Of a stretch of DNA of 64,000 nucleotides, positions 23,501 to 35,549 are shown one piece after another. The stretch's first letter is position 1, and every line of letters starts with the position of its first letter. A model generated the notes under the pieces. That model was not told where the DNA came from. It saw only the letters and a program-made list of their open reading frames with translations, and did not search any database. The DNA is from Pyricularia pennisetigena (taxonomy: Eukaryota; Ascomycota; Sordariomycetes; Magnaporthales; Pyriculariaceae). Position numbers and translations under genes: made by a program. The DNA lies in the NCBI RefSeq assembly GCF_004337985.1, contig NC_043742.1, positions 3,210,176 to 3,274,175 on the forward strand. The letters are read 5' to 3'.

Positions 23501-25237
23501 TCGAACGGGTATACTATTTATCTAAATAATCCGAATTTTGTGCGAAAAACTGCAAAATATTTATCCTTTCCGGCCACGGTTAATTTATAAAAAATTGCGC
23601 GCACGCTTATTTTAATAAATTATTTCGCCCCGGATAAAAAACGGAATACATTTTTAATTAATAGTAAAAAATACCAGTCCTATTTTATAATAACGTTCAA
23701 TATTTTATAATCGAAGTATAAACGCCATCCTCCAAAAATTTTTCATTTTATTAGGACCGGGGCCGCGGCTAACGACGTGTTTATTCGGATCCATCCTTTA
23801 TCCATTATATCAATTATTTATCGCCGTAATTCCAGCAGTTAATCGCACGGTATATAATATAACCGGCCCTATAATAATGGCAGGGATTTACCGTTATTCT
23901 TTTTTTGGATCCGGATATAATAGTCTAATTTGCCTTTATACGGGGGTAAAACCGAAATTTTACCGTTGTTAAATAAATTTTCGAAATTTTTTAATTCTTC
24001 GGGTAACGTCGCCGGGGGTTTTATATCGCTTTTTTTTTACCGCCGATAGGGTTAGGACGCGTGTTACATATCGTAACGAAATAAAAGCGAATTCCATTTA
24101 TTGGTTCGTATTCTTTTTAATTTTTCGGGCCGCTACTAGGAATACGTTGGTTATAACCACCGTAAATTTCCTCTTTTTCGGGCGTAAAAACAGTTTTTGC
24201 ACGAATAACCTTTTAACGGACCTTATTTTTAACCCTTTTTAATTTGGGTTAAATACCATTTTTCGGTGGGTTATCCAAAAAAATCCCAGGAATAGGTTTT
24301 GCGTTAATCCCGGGATTATATAAAAAAATATCGGCGCAAAACAACCGTCGATATCCACGTCGCAATTACACATTTCCCGTATATCGGTTCGTATTCGTCC
24401 CGTTACCGTACCCAACCGGCGGGCTTATAATAAAAGGATTTTTATTATTCCTAATTTTTCGGTATAATTTTTATTTATTACCGCGTAATCCTCGCACCCC
24501 GAATCCATTTATATAATAATAAATTTCGTTAAATTGGTGAAAACCGGGATAAAAAATGGTCGCCCATTTATTACAATTGATATTTTTTAACTGTTTTTTC
24601 CGATTAATATTTATTAGCGTGTTATGGGGAGTTCGGGGCCCGTCGCGTCGGCCTTTTTTTGGGTTAAAATTATAGCCTAAAATTTATTTTTTCCTTTTTC
24701 GGGGTCGTTCGGCGTTGGGCATATAACCGGCGCGAATTGGCAATTTTGGGCGTAGTAAAAGGCGGATCCGTAATGAAAACAGGCCCCTGTTTTACGGCAT
24801 CGTTGGAACTTTTAAACGGATATTTATAAAACCCGATTTTCTTTTTATTTCCATTTGATCGGCGCCTTTTTCGTCTTTTACCAACGTTATAACGGTTTCG
24901 GTCAATTTTTATCGTGAATACGCTTATTATTATTAAATTTTTTGGACCTGTCTATAAAGAATTTGGAAGGGGGGCGTTCCGTTTTTAATTAAAACGTTTA
25001 TTTAAATCGATAATTTCCAAATCCTGGGCGATATAACGGTGTATTACGATAAATCCGTGGTAAAAGTCGGAAACGATACCCTTTCCTACCGACGCCTTTT
25101 CTATCCGATTGGCCACCCGGAAACGCAAATAATTGGCCCGTATTTCGTTTAACTATTTAAAACCCCCGGCCATAATAAAAAAACGTTCGAATTTGGTAAG
25201 GAAATGTGCGAATACTTCGCCGTATCGTATTTGGAAT
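20565..25237 (-). pseudogene. G3 gag-pol remnant
   Basis: Recognisable but multiply stopped and frameshifted. Gag-like sequence (FLTKFERFFIMAGGFKQ after reading one stop as Gln) occupies about 25230-24700. The RT active-site loop YLDDILIY is at about 23420. RNase H and the connection region with IVPDALSKRK are at about 22690-22620. The integrase core (SIDFITEFP, IMVMINKFSKHI, IISDRGAKL) spans about 22075-21830. The chromodomain is at about 21120-21000. Nearly all stops are TAA or TAG at positions where Gln codons are expected, fitting RIP. No frame longer than 75 codons survives, so it is dead. Confidence 0.8.
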
Positions 25238-25882
25238 TGTGAACATGGCTAGCGCAGGGCTAATTATATTAGCTACCCTGCATTATTTTATAACGGCTAG
25301 CACGTGCTAATTTTATTAGTCACCCTGCATCGAACAACTCAACAAATAACAAATAAAACGTATATGCGTTTATACACACAAAGCTTTATATATTACGTCT
25401 TTGTTCATAGTTTCAACAACAAAACAAATACGTCATATATAATTTAGCTTAGTGGTATAATGCACGTACCATAATCTGTATTATATATACGTTGTTAAAG
25501 TGCGTGGGTTCGAATCCCGTTGTGGTCGCAGATTTTCTGTGCATGCATAAGCACAATAGGCCGTTGGGCTCAATAGGTCGGCAGGTCAGTCACATGAATA
25601 AGGCCAAATCATGTGACGTGACCCCGCATTCCGGACATCGGGATCGAAAATCTGCACCTACGGATTCGAACACGTAATTTATAACTTAGCCTTAGATTTA
25701 TCACCTTTATAACCTTTATCGATTCAACGATTCAACGAATCGATTGTGCAACAACAATATATCATCTCTATTACCCGCTAGCAGACGGTTATCTGCCATT
25801 TTAACTTTCCATTAACCTTATACGTGATCCACCTTTCCCCGCGTTTAAGATTAAGCTTATTCTATCTCGTAACCTCCTCACA
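25238..25882 (-). repeat. G3 right (5') LTR with internal tRNA-like promoter
   Basis: Direct repeat of 19921-20564. Box A (TAGCTTAGTGG, about 25445) and box B (GGGTTCGAATCCC, about 25506) are kept. Differences from the left LTR are mostly C/T and A/G transitions, as expected after RIP. Confidence 0.85.
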
Positions 25883-26169
25883 CCTTTTTCAAAACACCTT
25901 ACCTATCGACAGTTTAAATACCGATAACAAAATGGGTTTCAAATATAAAAAAATCAAGGGCAAATATTTTTGGTCTAACGGGGATATGCCTAATGCTCCT
26001 TCTGGTCGCCATTAGCTACCCAATTAACAGGCTGGTAAATTATATATACGTTATCCCTATTTTTGTCATTATTATTTTAATCCTACCCTTATTTTTGTAA
26101 CTATTATTATAATCCTGTCCTAATTTTCATAAGTGCTATTACACTTTTTTACTTTTTATTAAACTAACT
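25883..26169 (+). other. AT-rich spacer with a 27-codon ORF
   Basis: A short frame from the ATG at 25932 to the stop ending at 26015 (starting MGFKYKKIKGKYFW) has good ATG context (AACAAAATGG) and no RIP-type stop. It is too short to classify. It could be a first exon of the SNF2-like gene that follows, but no convincing donor-acceptor pair links them. The rest is T-rich and appears non-coding. Confidence 0.3.
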
Positions 26170-27472
26170 TCTTTTTCGGTTTAAATACCCACATTCCACT
26201 AAAACTGGAGCAATCAGCTTTTAAAAATTGGCTATTAACCAATAAAATGGGCATAGGAAAAACGATTATCTATTTTACGGCAGTTTATATATAGTACATC
26301 CGTTTCCAACACGACCAATTTATCCAAAATACCGACGGATATTTTCCTACTTTAATCTTCGTCCCGGCCAACCTTATTTCTCAAACATTTTAAAAAAATA
26401 ATAACCAATTTCCCAACCCTCGACGTTAAATATTATTAAAACTTAACCGAAATACAGGCTACTAATACCCCGCGAACGGTTGCTATTTTTACCCAGGCGC
26501 AATTTTAAAATACCTTAACCAAATTCGCCGCCCGCAAATTTAATCCAAAATCTGCGGGTGCGGTTACTTTTACCTTTTTTCGATATTTTTAATCCGAAAA
26601 ATTAAGCAATTAAACGAAATCCATAACGCGGAAAGAATATTTAACCTATAATATTTAAATACAATTATCGATTCCAATTTCTAATAACGCCCCCTCGACG
26701 TCGATAATTTCGACAATAATTGCAACATTAAAAATAATACCCAATAAATATTTTTTGTAACAATTATTAAAATTTCGTTATATTGACATATTTATTTGAA
26801 TTAAATTATTTTATAAGGAACCGTTAACGCAAAAACGGTCGCAAAACCGATTTTTTCACGGGCGAAAACACCAAAAATATCGTCCGTTTGGTTATATATT
26901 TATTATTTGGTACCTTTTTTCAACGTAAAATTTGAAACGAAATTTAATTTTTCCGTTACCGCGAATCGATAATATACCGCGCATTTCCCCTTATTTTTTG
27001 CTTTAATCTTGGTATAACCACTACCATGCCGATTATTAACAAAATTAGGGACATTATTTTCTTAATACCCTGGTTTAGGACAAAAGTGCAATCCTTTTCG
27101 CCCGATTCAAAAATTTATTTTAGGAGAATATATTCACGGCCGATTATATTTGGGAAAATACTGGTTATTTCGTCATTTTCAATATCGATAAAAGCACCAA
27201 AACCTCCCTTCAAAAATTCGAATCGATAGGTTGGAAATAATAGCTATTTTACCCTCGAGTATCAAATTTTATAAGTCCTACCACTATACTATACGAACAA
27301 TCGTCAATAATTTTTAAATATACGGGCGTATTTACGGTACGCAGGGGTATAAATACCGGGCTCACTTTACCTAACGGTACAGTTATTTATCCCCGTAAAC
27401 GTGTTCCGCCCTATAATATTATTATTAAAAAATTCCAATTTGGCCATCGTTTCGAAAACGTTACAACGAATA
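26170..27472 (+). pseudogene. SNF2-like helicase remnant, 5' part
   Basis: On the plus strand a broken frame gives a P-loop, NKMGIGKTI (about 26241-26267), in the place of the SNF2 motif I DEMGLGKT. About 25 codons later comes PTLIFVPANLISQTF, matching the motif Ia region of SNF2 ATPases. Further pieces run up to 27472 with TAA/TAG stops throughout. The copy is interrupted exactly at 27472 by retrotransposon G1, whose 5-bp target duplication GAATA flanks both sides; the continuation is 34658 onward. SNF2 proteins are ATP-driven DNA translocases. This copy lies between the two inverted arms, so it may have belonged to that large element rather than being a host gene. Confidence 0.55.
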
Positions 27473-27914
27473 TATTACGACCAGACAAGATGGGTCGGTA
27501 CCAATAAGGCCAGGCGGGGTCACAACCCTCCTAACGACACTCGACCAAAGAAAATACCGACTGACAGGAAACAGAATTCCATAAAAAATCACGTAACCCC
27601 ACGTAACCGCCAAAAAAACGATATAATTGATATATCATATATTAATTATAGCAAAACAAATAATATGCGGGCTATAGGATATATTACACATATTATACCC
27701 AGGACAACGGACTATTTAAAAACACGTTTATAATTATATAAATAAAACTTAGCTTAAGATTATTTAGCAGTAATCAATTTACTACCTACCCATTAATCCA
27801 TCATAATTTTACCCCAATTATTAAAAACCCCCGTTACCCAATTAAAACGCTCAATTGCTTTAACCTACTGTACTCTACCCTAAAAACAGGTTATTCGATA
27901 CTTTAATCGTAATA
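27473..27914 (+). repeat. G1 5' LTR
   Basis: Direct repeat of 34216-34657, preceded by the target duplication GAATA. Compared with the right LTR it shows mainly C/T and G/A differences. Confidence 0.9.
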
Positions 27915-27999
27915 TTTTAATTACTTTTATTCAATATTTTGCTGTAAAATATATCGAATAATATCGCCGAAACAATATTTTCCAACAAAACCACCCCTT

Positions 28000-28960
28000 A
28001 AACCCCTTTTACCATTAACGCTCCGGCCAACATTAACGCATTGCGCCAAATGGTCGCGACGCTCCAAACAAAAAATCGATAATTCCAGGAACGAATAACC
28101 GAATAAATTAATCGAACGAATAGGAATTATATTAAATATTTTTTACTATTATTTTATAATGGTACCCCAGGTACCCTGTAAGGATTTTTTACGGGAACCC
28201 GGGCCTATTCTCACTTTAACGAAAGCAATTTCGATAATAACGCAAAAAAGGTTATTTACGCAACTTCGCTATTAAAAGGCGATACGTTTACCTAATTCGA
28301 ACCAATCCTAGGAAATTATTTGGACCACGATAAAAAAAGAACCGTACAATTGAAATTAACCGCATTTTCGACGATTACGAACATTTCGAAAAATGTTTTA
28401 GGGGAATATTCGGTAACCCAAACGAGGAACGGACGGTTAAACGTAAATTGGTACGCCTTACCCAAACCAAATCGGTATTTAAATATACCAATAAATTTCG
28501 ACAAATTACCGTTAAATTATTATAGGGCCCCGAAACCCGAATGGCACGTTTCTATACGGGATTTGAAAAAAAATTAAAAACGAATTTGTTAAAAAAAAGC
28601 GACCTGACACTTTAACCGAATACGTAAAGCTAACAGTTAAAATCGATAACCGATTTTATAAACGAAAACTGGAACGACGCGAAAAACGCAGCGTATAGGG
28701 ACCAATTTTGCAATAAATTAATACGGGACGCAAATACCAATACCCCAAACCGTTTCGCCAATATAATATTTCCTACGCAATATATAACGGACCCATGGAC
28801 CTTAACGCGACCCAATATACAAAACCTCGTAAAAATCCCAAAAATGGTACATATTTTAAATACGATAAACCAGGATATATAACCAAATTTAGTCCCCAAA
28901 ACATTCCGGATTTACACCCCGACTCCAAAAAACCACGAAAATTAAATACCACCACCCACT
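28000..28960 (+). pseudogene. G1 gag remnant
   Basis: The gag domain aligns with G2 gag: VATLQTKNR near 28048, YFNESNFDNNAKKVIY near 28210, KGDTFT near 28280 and VRLTQTKS-like pieces to about 28700. The zinc-knuckle area near 28850 is present but its cysteine/histidine pattern is lost. Frameshifts and TAA stops interrupt it. Confidence 0.7.
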
Positions 28961-30199
28961 AACAAATATAACCGGATTAACACAGTTTAATAAATTGGAC
29001 CGCATATTATAACGATAATTATATAATCCACAATAGCGCAAAAATGGACGCAGGATAATACCCATAAAAATTTAAAAGCATTCGGACCTTAATAATAGGA
29101 AACCACGTACCTATTAAAACCAAACCACCGGTACAATTACGCAAACAAAGCGCCAAATTACCCGAATTTACGGAATTAAACATTTTAAAAAAATTAAAAC
29201 CAAAACCATTGGGATAAACCCACCATATCCGGATGATTTAACAAGCCCCCACGGACGAATCCAATAACGAATTAAAAAACGAATTTAGCGAAAAAAACCT
29301 ATATTTTCAAACGTATATAATATAACAAAGGAAAATAACCCCTATATATATGAAGAGAAATTTATCGACTTATACCAAAACGACCAATTAGTGCAATTTC
29401 CCGGAATATTATTTCGAATACAAATACAAAACCCCATAGGATTAATTAATCCAACCTTTGGAAACCACCCAATTTTGGGTACCAAATATCCCAAATATAT
29501 AAAAGTTTTTTAAGCAAAATATTTTCGAAATAATTACGGATTATATTTTAGCAGGAAAATAATCCACGATTTTTTTCCACGACGACGCAAAACAATAAAT
29601 ATCCATGAAATATGTACCACCATTAAATTACCCAATTGGGAAATAAAAAAAAATTTAATACCGAACCAGCGGTAATTGTTACCCTTTATAACGATTATTT
29701 TATAATATGTTATAACCATTAACGATTCCTATAATACGAATGCACCCGAAACATTTGCAAAATACATATATTAACCAAAATATAAATATAATACGAAATC
29801 AAATTACGATAACTAGGACCCGTACCCATAATTAAAATCGTGTGGAACCCCAACGTTAAAAACAACGAAATACCTAGAAACGCACGAAAAACGCCTGCAC
29901 CAACAGGGTACCGATTTAATTACTTTAAAATTAAAAACAATTATACGCCCCGAAATAAAAAAAATAAGGACCCACGACGCGAGTCCAGCAAACCAAAAAA
30001 CTAAAATAACCAAACGGTACAGGGCACCAAACGGTAGCAACAAAAACGGAATAAAAAACTTTAAACGCCACGTAAACCACGAAAATAATACACAAATATA
30101 TATTCCTAAATATACGATTTAATAGAAAGCCCATACGAACGCTTTTTAATAACGGAATATAAAGCGATTACATTTTTCCAAAAATTGTAAAAAAACGAT

Positions 30200-33100
30200 A
30201 AATATTTTAGCAATAAAAAAAAACCATATCGACTGCAAACCGTAAAAGGAAAAGCAGTTTTATACGGGAACGGTACCATCGAAATAAAAACCGTACATTT
30301 TTGGATGGAAAACTATAAACGAAAAAACAAATCACTTTGGATATTACGGAAATAGGGAATAAAAATATGATTTTAGGATTTCCCTGGTTTAAAAGGAGCA
30401 AACCCCGGATAACTTGGATTATAGGCCAACTTTAATGGGAAAAGCACCTAATTATTAAACGACTTTGAACATAATAAGGTTTATGCAAAAAATATAGGGC
30501 ACGGAAGGATTAAATAAAACAAATGGCGTATTTATAGGAAGGACGACCAACCCCGGAACCAATATCGGAAAGAAAACGATTATTCACAGGCTAAAACCGA
30601 TTAAATTATATAATATAAATTACGAAAGAACAAAACAAAAACGGCAAAGTTCCAAAAAAATGCCAAAATTATGTACAACTATTTAGTTAAAAACTCGAAA
30701 CAGGATTACCCGAACACAGTCCGTTCAACCACGAAATATTATTAAAAAAGGGAACCCAACCAAAATTTTATAAAATATACGGTTTAAATCCGACATAAAT
30801 GGAAATTTTAAACGAATATTTCGCAAAACTCTTTAAAAAAAGCTATATTAAACCATCGACATTACCAGCAGGATACCCAATCCTTTTCGTACCAAAAAAA
30901 AACGGAAAATTATAATTATACGTGGATTACAAACAATTAAACGAGATTATAATAAAAAATTGCTACCCGTTCCCATTAATAGGAGAATTTCGAAATATAT
31001 TTTACCAAATACAATGGTTTACGATATTAAATTTTAAAAAAATATATAATTTAATCCGTATAAAGGAAAACGAAAAATGGAAAACATCATTTCGCACCAA
31101 ACGAAAATATTACGAATACCTGGTAATACCTTTCGGTTTCACTAACGCCCCCGTAATTTTTTGAATTATAATTAACCACGTTTTGAGGGAATATTTAAAC
31201 ATTTTTATGGTTGTTTACCTGGACGATATCCTTATTTTTTCCAAAACGTTGGAAAAACACAAAAAATACGTTTACACAATTTTACAAAAGCTATAAAACG
31301 CTAAATTTTTAATTAAACCCAAAAAATGCATTTTTTACAGCAAACGAATTAATTTCCTAAAATACATTATCGCCCTTGGAAAAATTAGGATGGAAAAATC
31401 AAAAATCCAAACAATAAACAAATGGCCCTAACCACAAAACGTAAAAAACGTTGGGGTATTTTTTGGATTCGTGAACCTTTACGAATAATTTATTAAAAGT
31501 TACGGCGCGATCGCCACCCCATTAACAAATATAAGTAAAAAAAGCCGTAAAGTTCCAATAAACGGAACGAATACAGCAATTTTCGAACAATTACGAAATA
31601 TAATAGCATAAAAACCGATCTTTAAAATACCAAACCCAACGAAACCTTTCGAAATCAAAACCGACGTATCGGATTATACAATCGGAGGACAATTTAACCA
31701 ACGAAACGAAAAAAACGCTTGCATTTTTGCGCCTTTTTTTTACATAAATTACATAAACCAAAACTCAATTACCAAATTTACGATAAAAAATTTATAACTA
31801 TTATGCAAATGTTTAAAAAATGGAAACTACAAATATCCGGAATTAAATACGAGATATTAATTTACACGGACCACAAAAATTTAACCTATTTTAGTAGCAG
31901 CAAAATGTTGAGCAAACGACAAATTAAATGGGCAAAATTCCTATTAAAATTCCATTTTAAAATTATTTACCGAAAAAAAAACAAAAAATGGCAGGGCCGA
32001 CGCTTTTAACAAAAAACTGAATTATAAAAACATAATGCCCGAAGAAATACGGAAAATTTTTACGGTAAACGACAACGGAAACCTTTTACCAATTCACCAA
32101 AATTTTATAACGATTAATACGGTAACCATACCAAAAAAAATACGGAAAATCCACAAAAATAAAACCCACGGACACCAAAGAATTTCTAAGACATGGAAAC
32201 GGTTAAAACAGCACCACAATTTTAAAAAAATACGACAAAAAATACGAAAAACCATTAAAAATTGCGAATTTTGCGCAAAAAGCAAGTCCGCCAAACACAA
32301 ACCTTACGGGCTCCTACAATTTTTACCAACCCCTTATAAGGCCTGGTAAACCATTATAATGGAGCTTATCGTTAAATTACCACCTTCCGAAAAACCATTT
32401 ACTAAGATTAAATACGATAATATATTAATTATAATGGATAAATTTACTAAATACGCCTATTTCCTATTCTAAAAAAAAGTAGCAACGCTGAAAGAATCGC
32501 TTACACATTTTTACCAATAATTGTTAACAATTACGGATTTCCAAAAAGCATTATTACGGATGTAAATAAATTTTTTACATTAAAAGTCTGGAAATTTTTA
32601 ATGGAATAGCTAGGAATTAACCACAAATTATTTACAACATTCCACCCACAAACAAACGAATAAATAAAACGAACAAACCAAATATTAAAATAATATTTAA
32701 AATGCTATATAAACCATAAATAGGATAATTGGGTACGGTTATTACCTACTGCACAATTCGTATATAACAGCTTAAAAAATAAAAATACTAAAACAACCCC
32801 GTTTTATACCAATTACGGATTTAACCCTACGGTATATGGAAAACCAAAAACCATAATTACGGCCCCACGAACCGATAAACAAGCAAACGAATTACGAAAA
32901 TTCCACTAAAAACTTCAACAGGAATTGGAATTCGTACGAAGAAAAATAATTAAATATGCCAACTAATATCGGATAAAAAAACCATTTTTCCAGGAAAAAA
33001 ATAACGTTTATTTTATTCGACGCAATATTAAAACATAACCATTAAACAACAAATTTAATTTTGAAAAATTTAAACCTTTTAAAATCGATAAAAAGATTAG

Positions 33101-33400
33101 CGAAACCAATTACAAATTATTATTATTAGGAATTATAAAAATTTACCCAACGTTCCACGTATTATTATTGGAACCAGCACCACCCGGCACCCATATATAA
33201 AAAATAATCGAAATCGACGCAAAGAAAACGTACGACGTCGAACGGATATTGGACCACAAACGCAACCACGGTAAAACAAAATGCTTTATTAAATAGGAAA
33301 ATTATAAACACGAAAAAAACATTCAAAAACCCTTTAACCACCTCCAAAACTACCAGGAACCATTCCGCCAATACTATTAAAAACTGGATTTGCGAACAAA
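30200..33400 (+). pseudogene. G1 pol remnant (protease, RT, RNase H, integrase, chromodomain)
   Basis: The protease C-terminal signature MILGFPWFKRSKPRITW is at about 30367-30417. RT begins near 30800 and shows YPFPLIGEF (about 30966), [20 protein letters not shown] (about 31090-31150) and YLDDILIFS (about 31216). RNase H follows (KTDVSDYTIGGQF near 31660, IYTDHKNLTYF near 31860). The integrase zinc-binding region (HHNF...NCEFCAKSKSAK, 32210-32295) and core (about 32350-32650) come next. A chromodomain (YDVERILDHKRNHGK..., from about 33230) ends the frame. Several stops and one-base shifts make it inactive. Confidence 0.85.
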
Positions 33401-34215
33401 TGAACCAAAAAAAGGTCGATTTAAAAAAATACCATTTACCATTCCCAAAAGCCAAAAATCGACCAAAATCCGAAATTATACCACCAAACGAACTTATAAA
33501 AAAATAATTAATATATATTAGAAATTAAAATATAAGAATAAAACAGTTTACCCACCGAATATTACGTAAAAACATTTATTTTATCCAATAAAAAAGGATT
33601 TAAAGGATTTATAGGGAAAAACGAATCCCAAACAAAATTGGAATCCGGAAAAAGCGATTCCAAGGACATTTTAGGAAAAATTTCGGCCGATCGCCGCCGT
33701 TCCTCCTATTTTACCTCCTCACGCTCGATTCGATCCAATTCCCCCAAATTATCGATACCACGATAAACCGCTTTTATTATTTTTTTAAACCACATTTTTT
33801 CTTATTTACGCAATCGAAAAACTTTTTCCTCCACCGCCTCCAATTTAAATTTAAATTTTAAATACTGGGCCGCGATTTTATATAATTGCTTTCGGGAAAT
33901 ACCCATAATATCGCATCGCGAACGACCCAAACGAATATATTCGATACAACGAAAAATATCCCGAGGCGATACAATGTATTTCGCGATCTTTTACAATTCG
34001 TAAATAAAATAAAAAAACATTTCGACTGCCGAAAAAAAAAGCAGAAAAAACAAATCGTTGCGACGAGCGGTGGACGTACGACCACTAATTTTAATTACGC
34101 GATTGGATATGGCGTAAAAAAGTTAGTAAAAAAAATATGGAAATAAAAACAAAAATTAGGGGAATATAAACTATTTCAAAGCCAAAAGTAGTTGGCCAAG
34201 GAAAAGGAAACCTAA

Positions 34216-34657
34216 TATTACGACCAAATAAAACGGGTCGGTATTAATAAAACTAGGCGGGGTTACACCCCTCCTAACGACATTCGACCAAAACAAACAC
34301 CGACCGATAGGAAACAAAATTATATAAAAAATTACGTAACCCCACGTAACCGCCAAAAAAACGATATAATTAATATATTACATATTAATTATAATAGAAT
34401 AAATAATATACGGGTTATGGGATATATTTCACATATTATACTCAGGAGAACGGACTTTTTAAGGACACGTTTATTATTATATAAATAAAATTTGATTTAG
34501 GATTACTTAGGAGCAATTAATTTACCACCTACCCAGGAATCGATTATAATTTCACCCCAGTTATTAAGAACCCCCGTTACCCAGTCAAGACGCTCAGTTG
34601 CTTCAACCCACTGTACTTTACCCTAAGAACAGGTTATTCGATACCTTGCTCGTAACA
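34216..34657 (+). repeat. G1 3' LTR
   Basis: Direct repeat of 27473-27914, followed by the target duplication GAATA (34658-34662). It keeps the CGTAACA end. Confidence 0.9.
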
Positions 34658-35270
34658 GAATACTTAAACAATTTTTAAAAATATTATTACCGCATTCGTG
34701 GCCGAAAATACCGACGATATTGGTCCCGCTCCATCATAAATTCCCATTTATACGGATACCGCAATTGGTAACCGACAAACCTCGGTTTTTTTTAATAAAG
34801 GTTTTATCCGCCTGCTGCAATTTTCGGTAATGATTTACCTTTTTAAATTAATAATCCACGCCGAGGACGATACCCGGGATATTAATTCGGCGGAAATGGG
34901 TAAAATGCTGGCGTTAAAAAAGTGGATTTCAAAGCCGAATACCGCAACGTCCGACAAAATTTTAAAAAAAACTTATAAAAAGGAGAAACCCGCTTTAAAT
35001 CGGTAATTGTGGACGTTTTAATTTAATATAACGGCGACGGTCCTTTTAATTGGGTTTATTCGAAAATCTGCACTAACTTTAAAACGCTACCTCCGTCGGG
35101 CAAAATTAAAATAATCCATTTTATATTAAACGAATCGCCATTTATTACCCGCGTGGGCGAAGTCTGCATAAAGGAAAAAGAAAGTTGACGCGTCCTGGTT
35201 ATAACGCCCAATCTTTAAATTTAAGCCTAAATTGGCTATATGGTAACCACTGTTATAGTCGCTTTTTTTC
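34658..35270 (+). pseudogene. SNF2-like helicase remnant, 3' part
   Basis: Continuation of 26170-27472 after the G1 insertion. The plus strand gives MGKMLALKKWISKPNT (near 34900) and FKSVIVDVLI (near 35000). It then gives a 60-codon stretch with few stops around FNWVYSKICTNFKTLPPSGK (35045-35105) and RVLVITPN (about 35190). The last pieces resemble the C-terminal helicase lobe of fungal SNF2-type proteins, but the similarity is weaker than for the P-loop part. Damage is of the RIP type. Confidence 0.4.
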
Positions 35271-35549
35271 CCCATAATTATTGTAGCAATTATCACAATT
35301 TTTAATGTTTTTGGATTGTAACAAATTTTACAATAAATGTTTTTTTTTCATTTTTGTAACAACTATTACAATTTTTAATATATTTGCTAACTTTTTTTAA
35401 TTTTATTGCTTTTATTTTGGAAAAAACCAATTTCGGTGTATTTATTATCCGATGAAGCCTGTCCTAAGCCGAACGCGATAAAACCGTCTCCGACTTTACC
35501 AATGCCAGTTGCAATTTTAACGTTTATGTCCTTAACATTACTATTTCCA
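35271..35549 (-). pseudogene. Lightly damaged C-terminal coding stretch adjoining the right arm
   Basis: On the minus strand a frame continues from the right-arm ORF (35932-35642) through one TAA and one TGA and ends at the TAG near 35399. It reads protein-like text with balanced codons, for example VKIATGIGKVGDGFIAFGLG and YTEIGFFQNKSNKIKKS. The left arm diverges after the first part of this stretch, so the true C-terminus is preserved only here. I do not recognise the family. Bases 35271-35398 are T-rich and non-coding. Confidence 0.45.

Larger units (their letters stand above)
19921..25882 (-). mobile_element. Chromodomain Ty3/gypsy retrotransposon G3, RIP-degraded
   Basis: Two direct LTRs of 644-645 bases (19921-20564, 25238-25882) with TGTGA...TCACA ends enclose a 4.67-kb interior read on the minus strand. 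The pol domains appear in gypsy order from right to left: gag-like sequence next to the right LTR, RT with MDDILIY near 23418, RNase H with VPDALSKRK near 22640, integrase core near 22070, and a chromodomain end (KWKKYNEPTWEDL) near 21080. No 5-bp target duplication is visible (AGGAG left, CCTTT right). Gag-like coding begins almost at the right LTR, so the 5' leader may be deleted or very short. Confidence 0.82.
27473..34657 (+). mobile_element. Chromodomain Ty3/gypsy retrotransposon G1, complete, RIP-degraded
   Basis: LTRs of 442 bases each (27473-27914 and 34216-34657) begin TATTACGACCA, where G2 keeps the ancestral TGTTACGACCA, and end CGTAATA/CGTAACA. The target duplication GAATA is perfect at 27468-27472 and 34658-34662. 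The order gag, protease, RT, RNase H, integrase, chromodomain is on the plus strand. A purine tract (AAGGAAAAGGAAACC) precedes the right LTR. It is a closer relative of G2 than of G3 and is more heavily mutated than G2. It interrupts the SNF2-like remnant. Confidence 0.9.
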
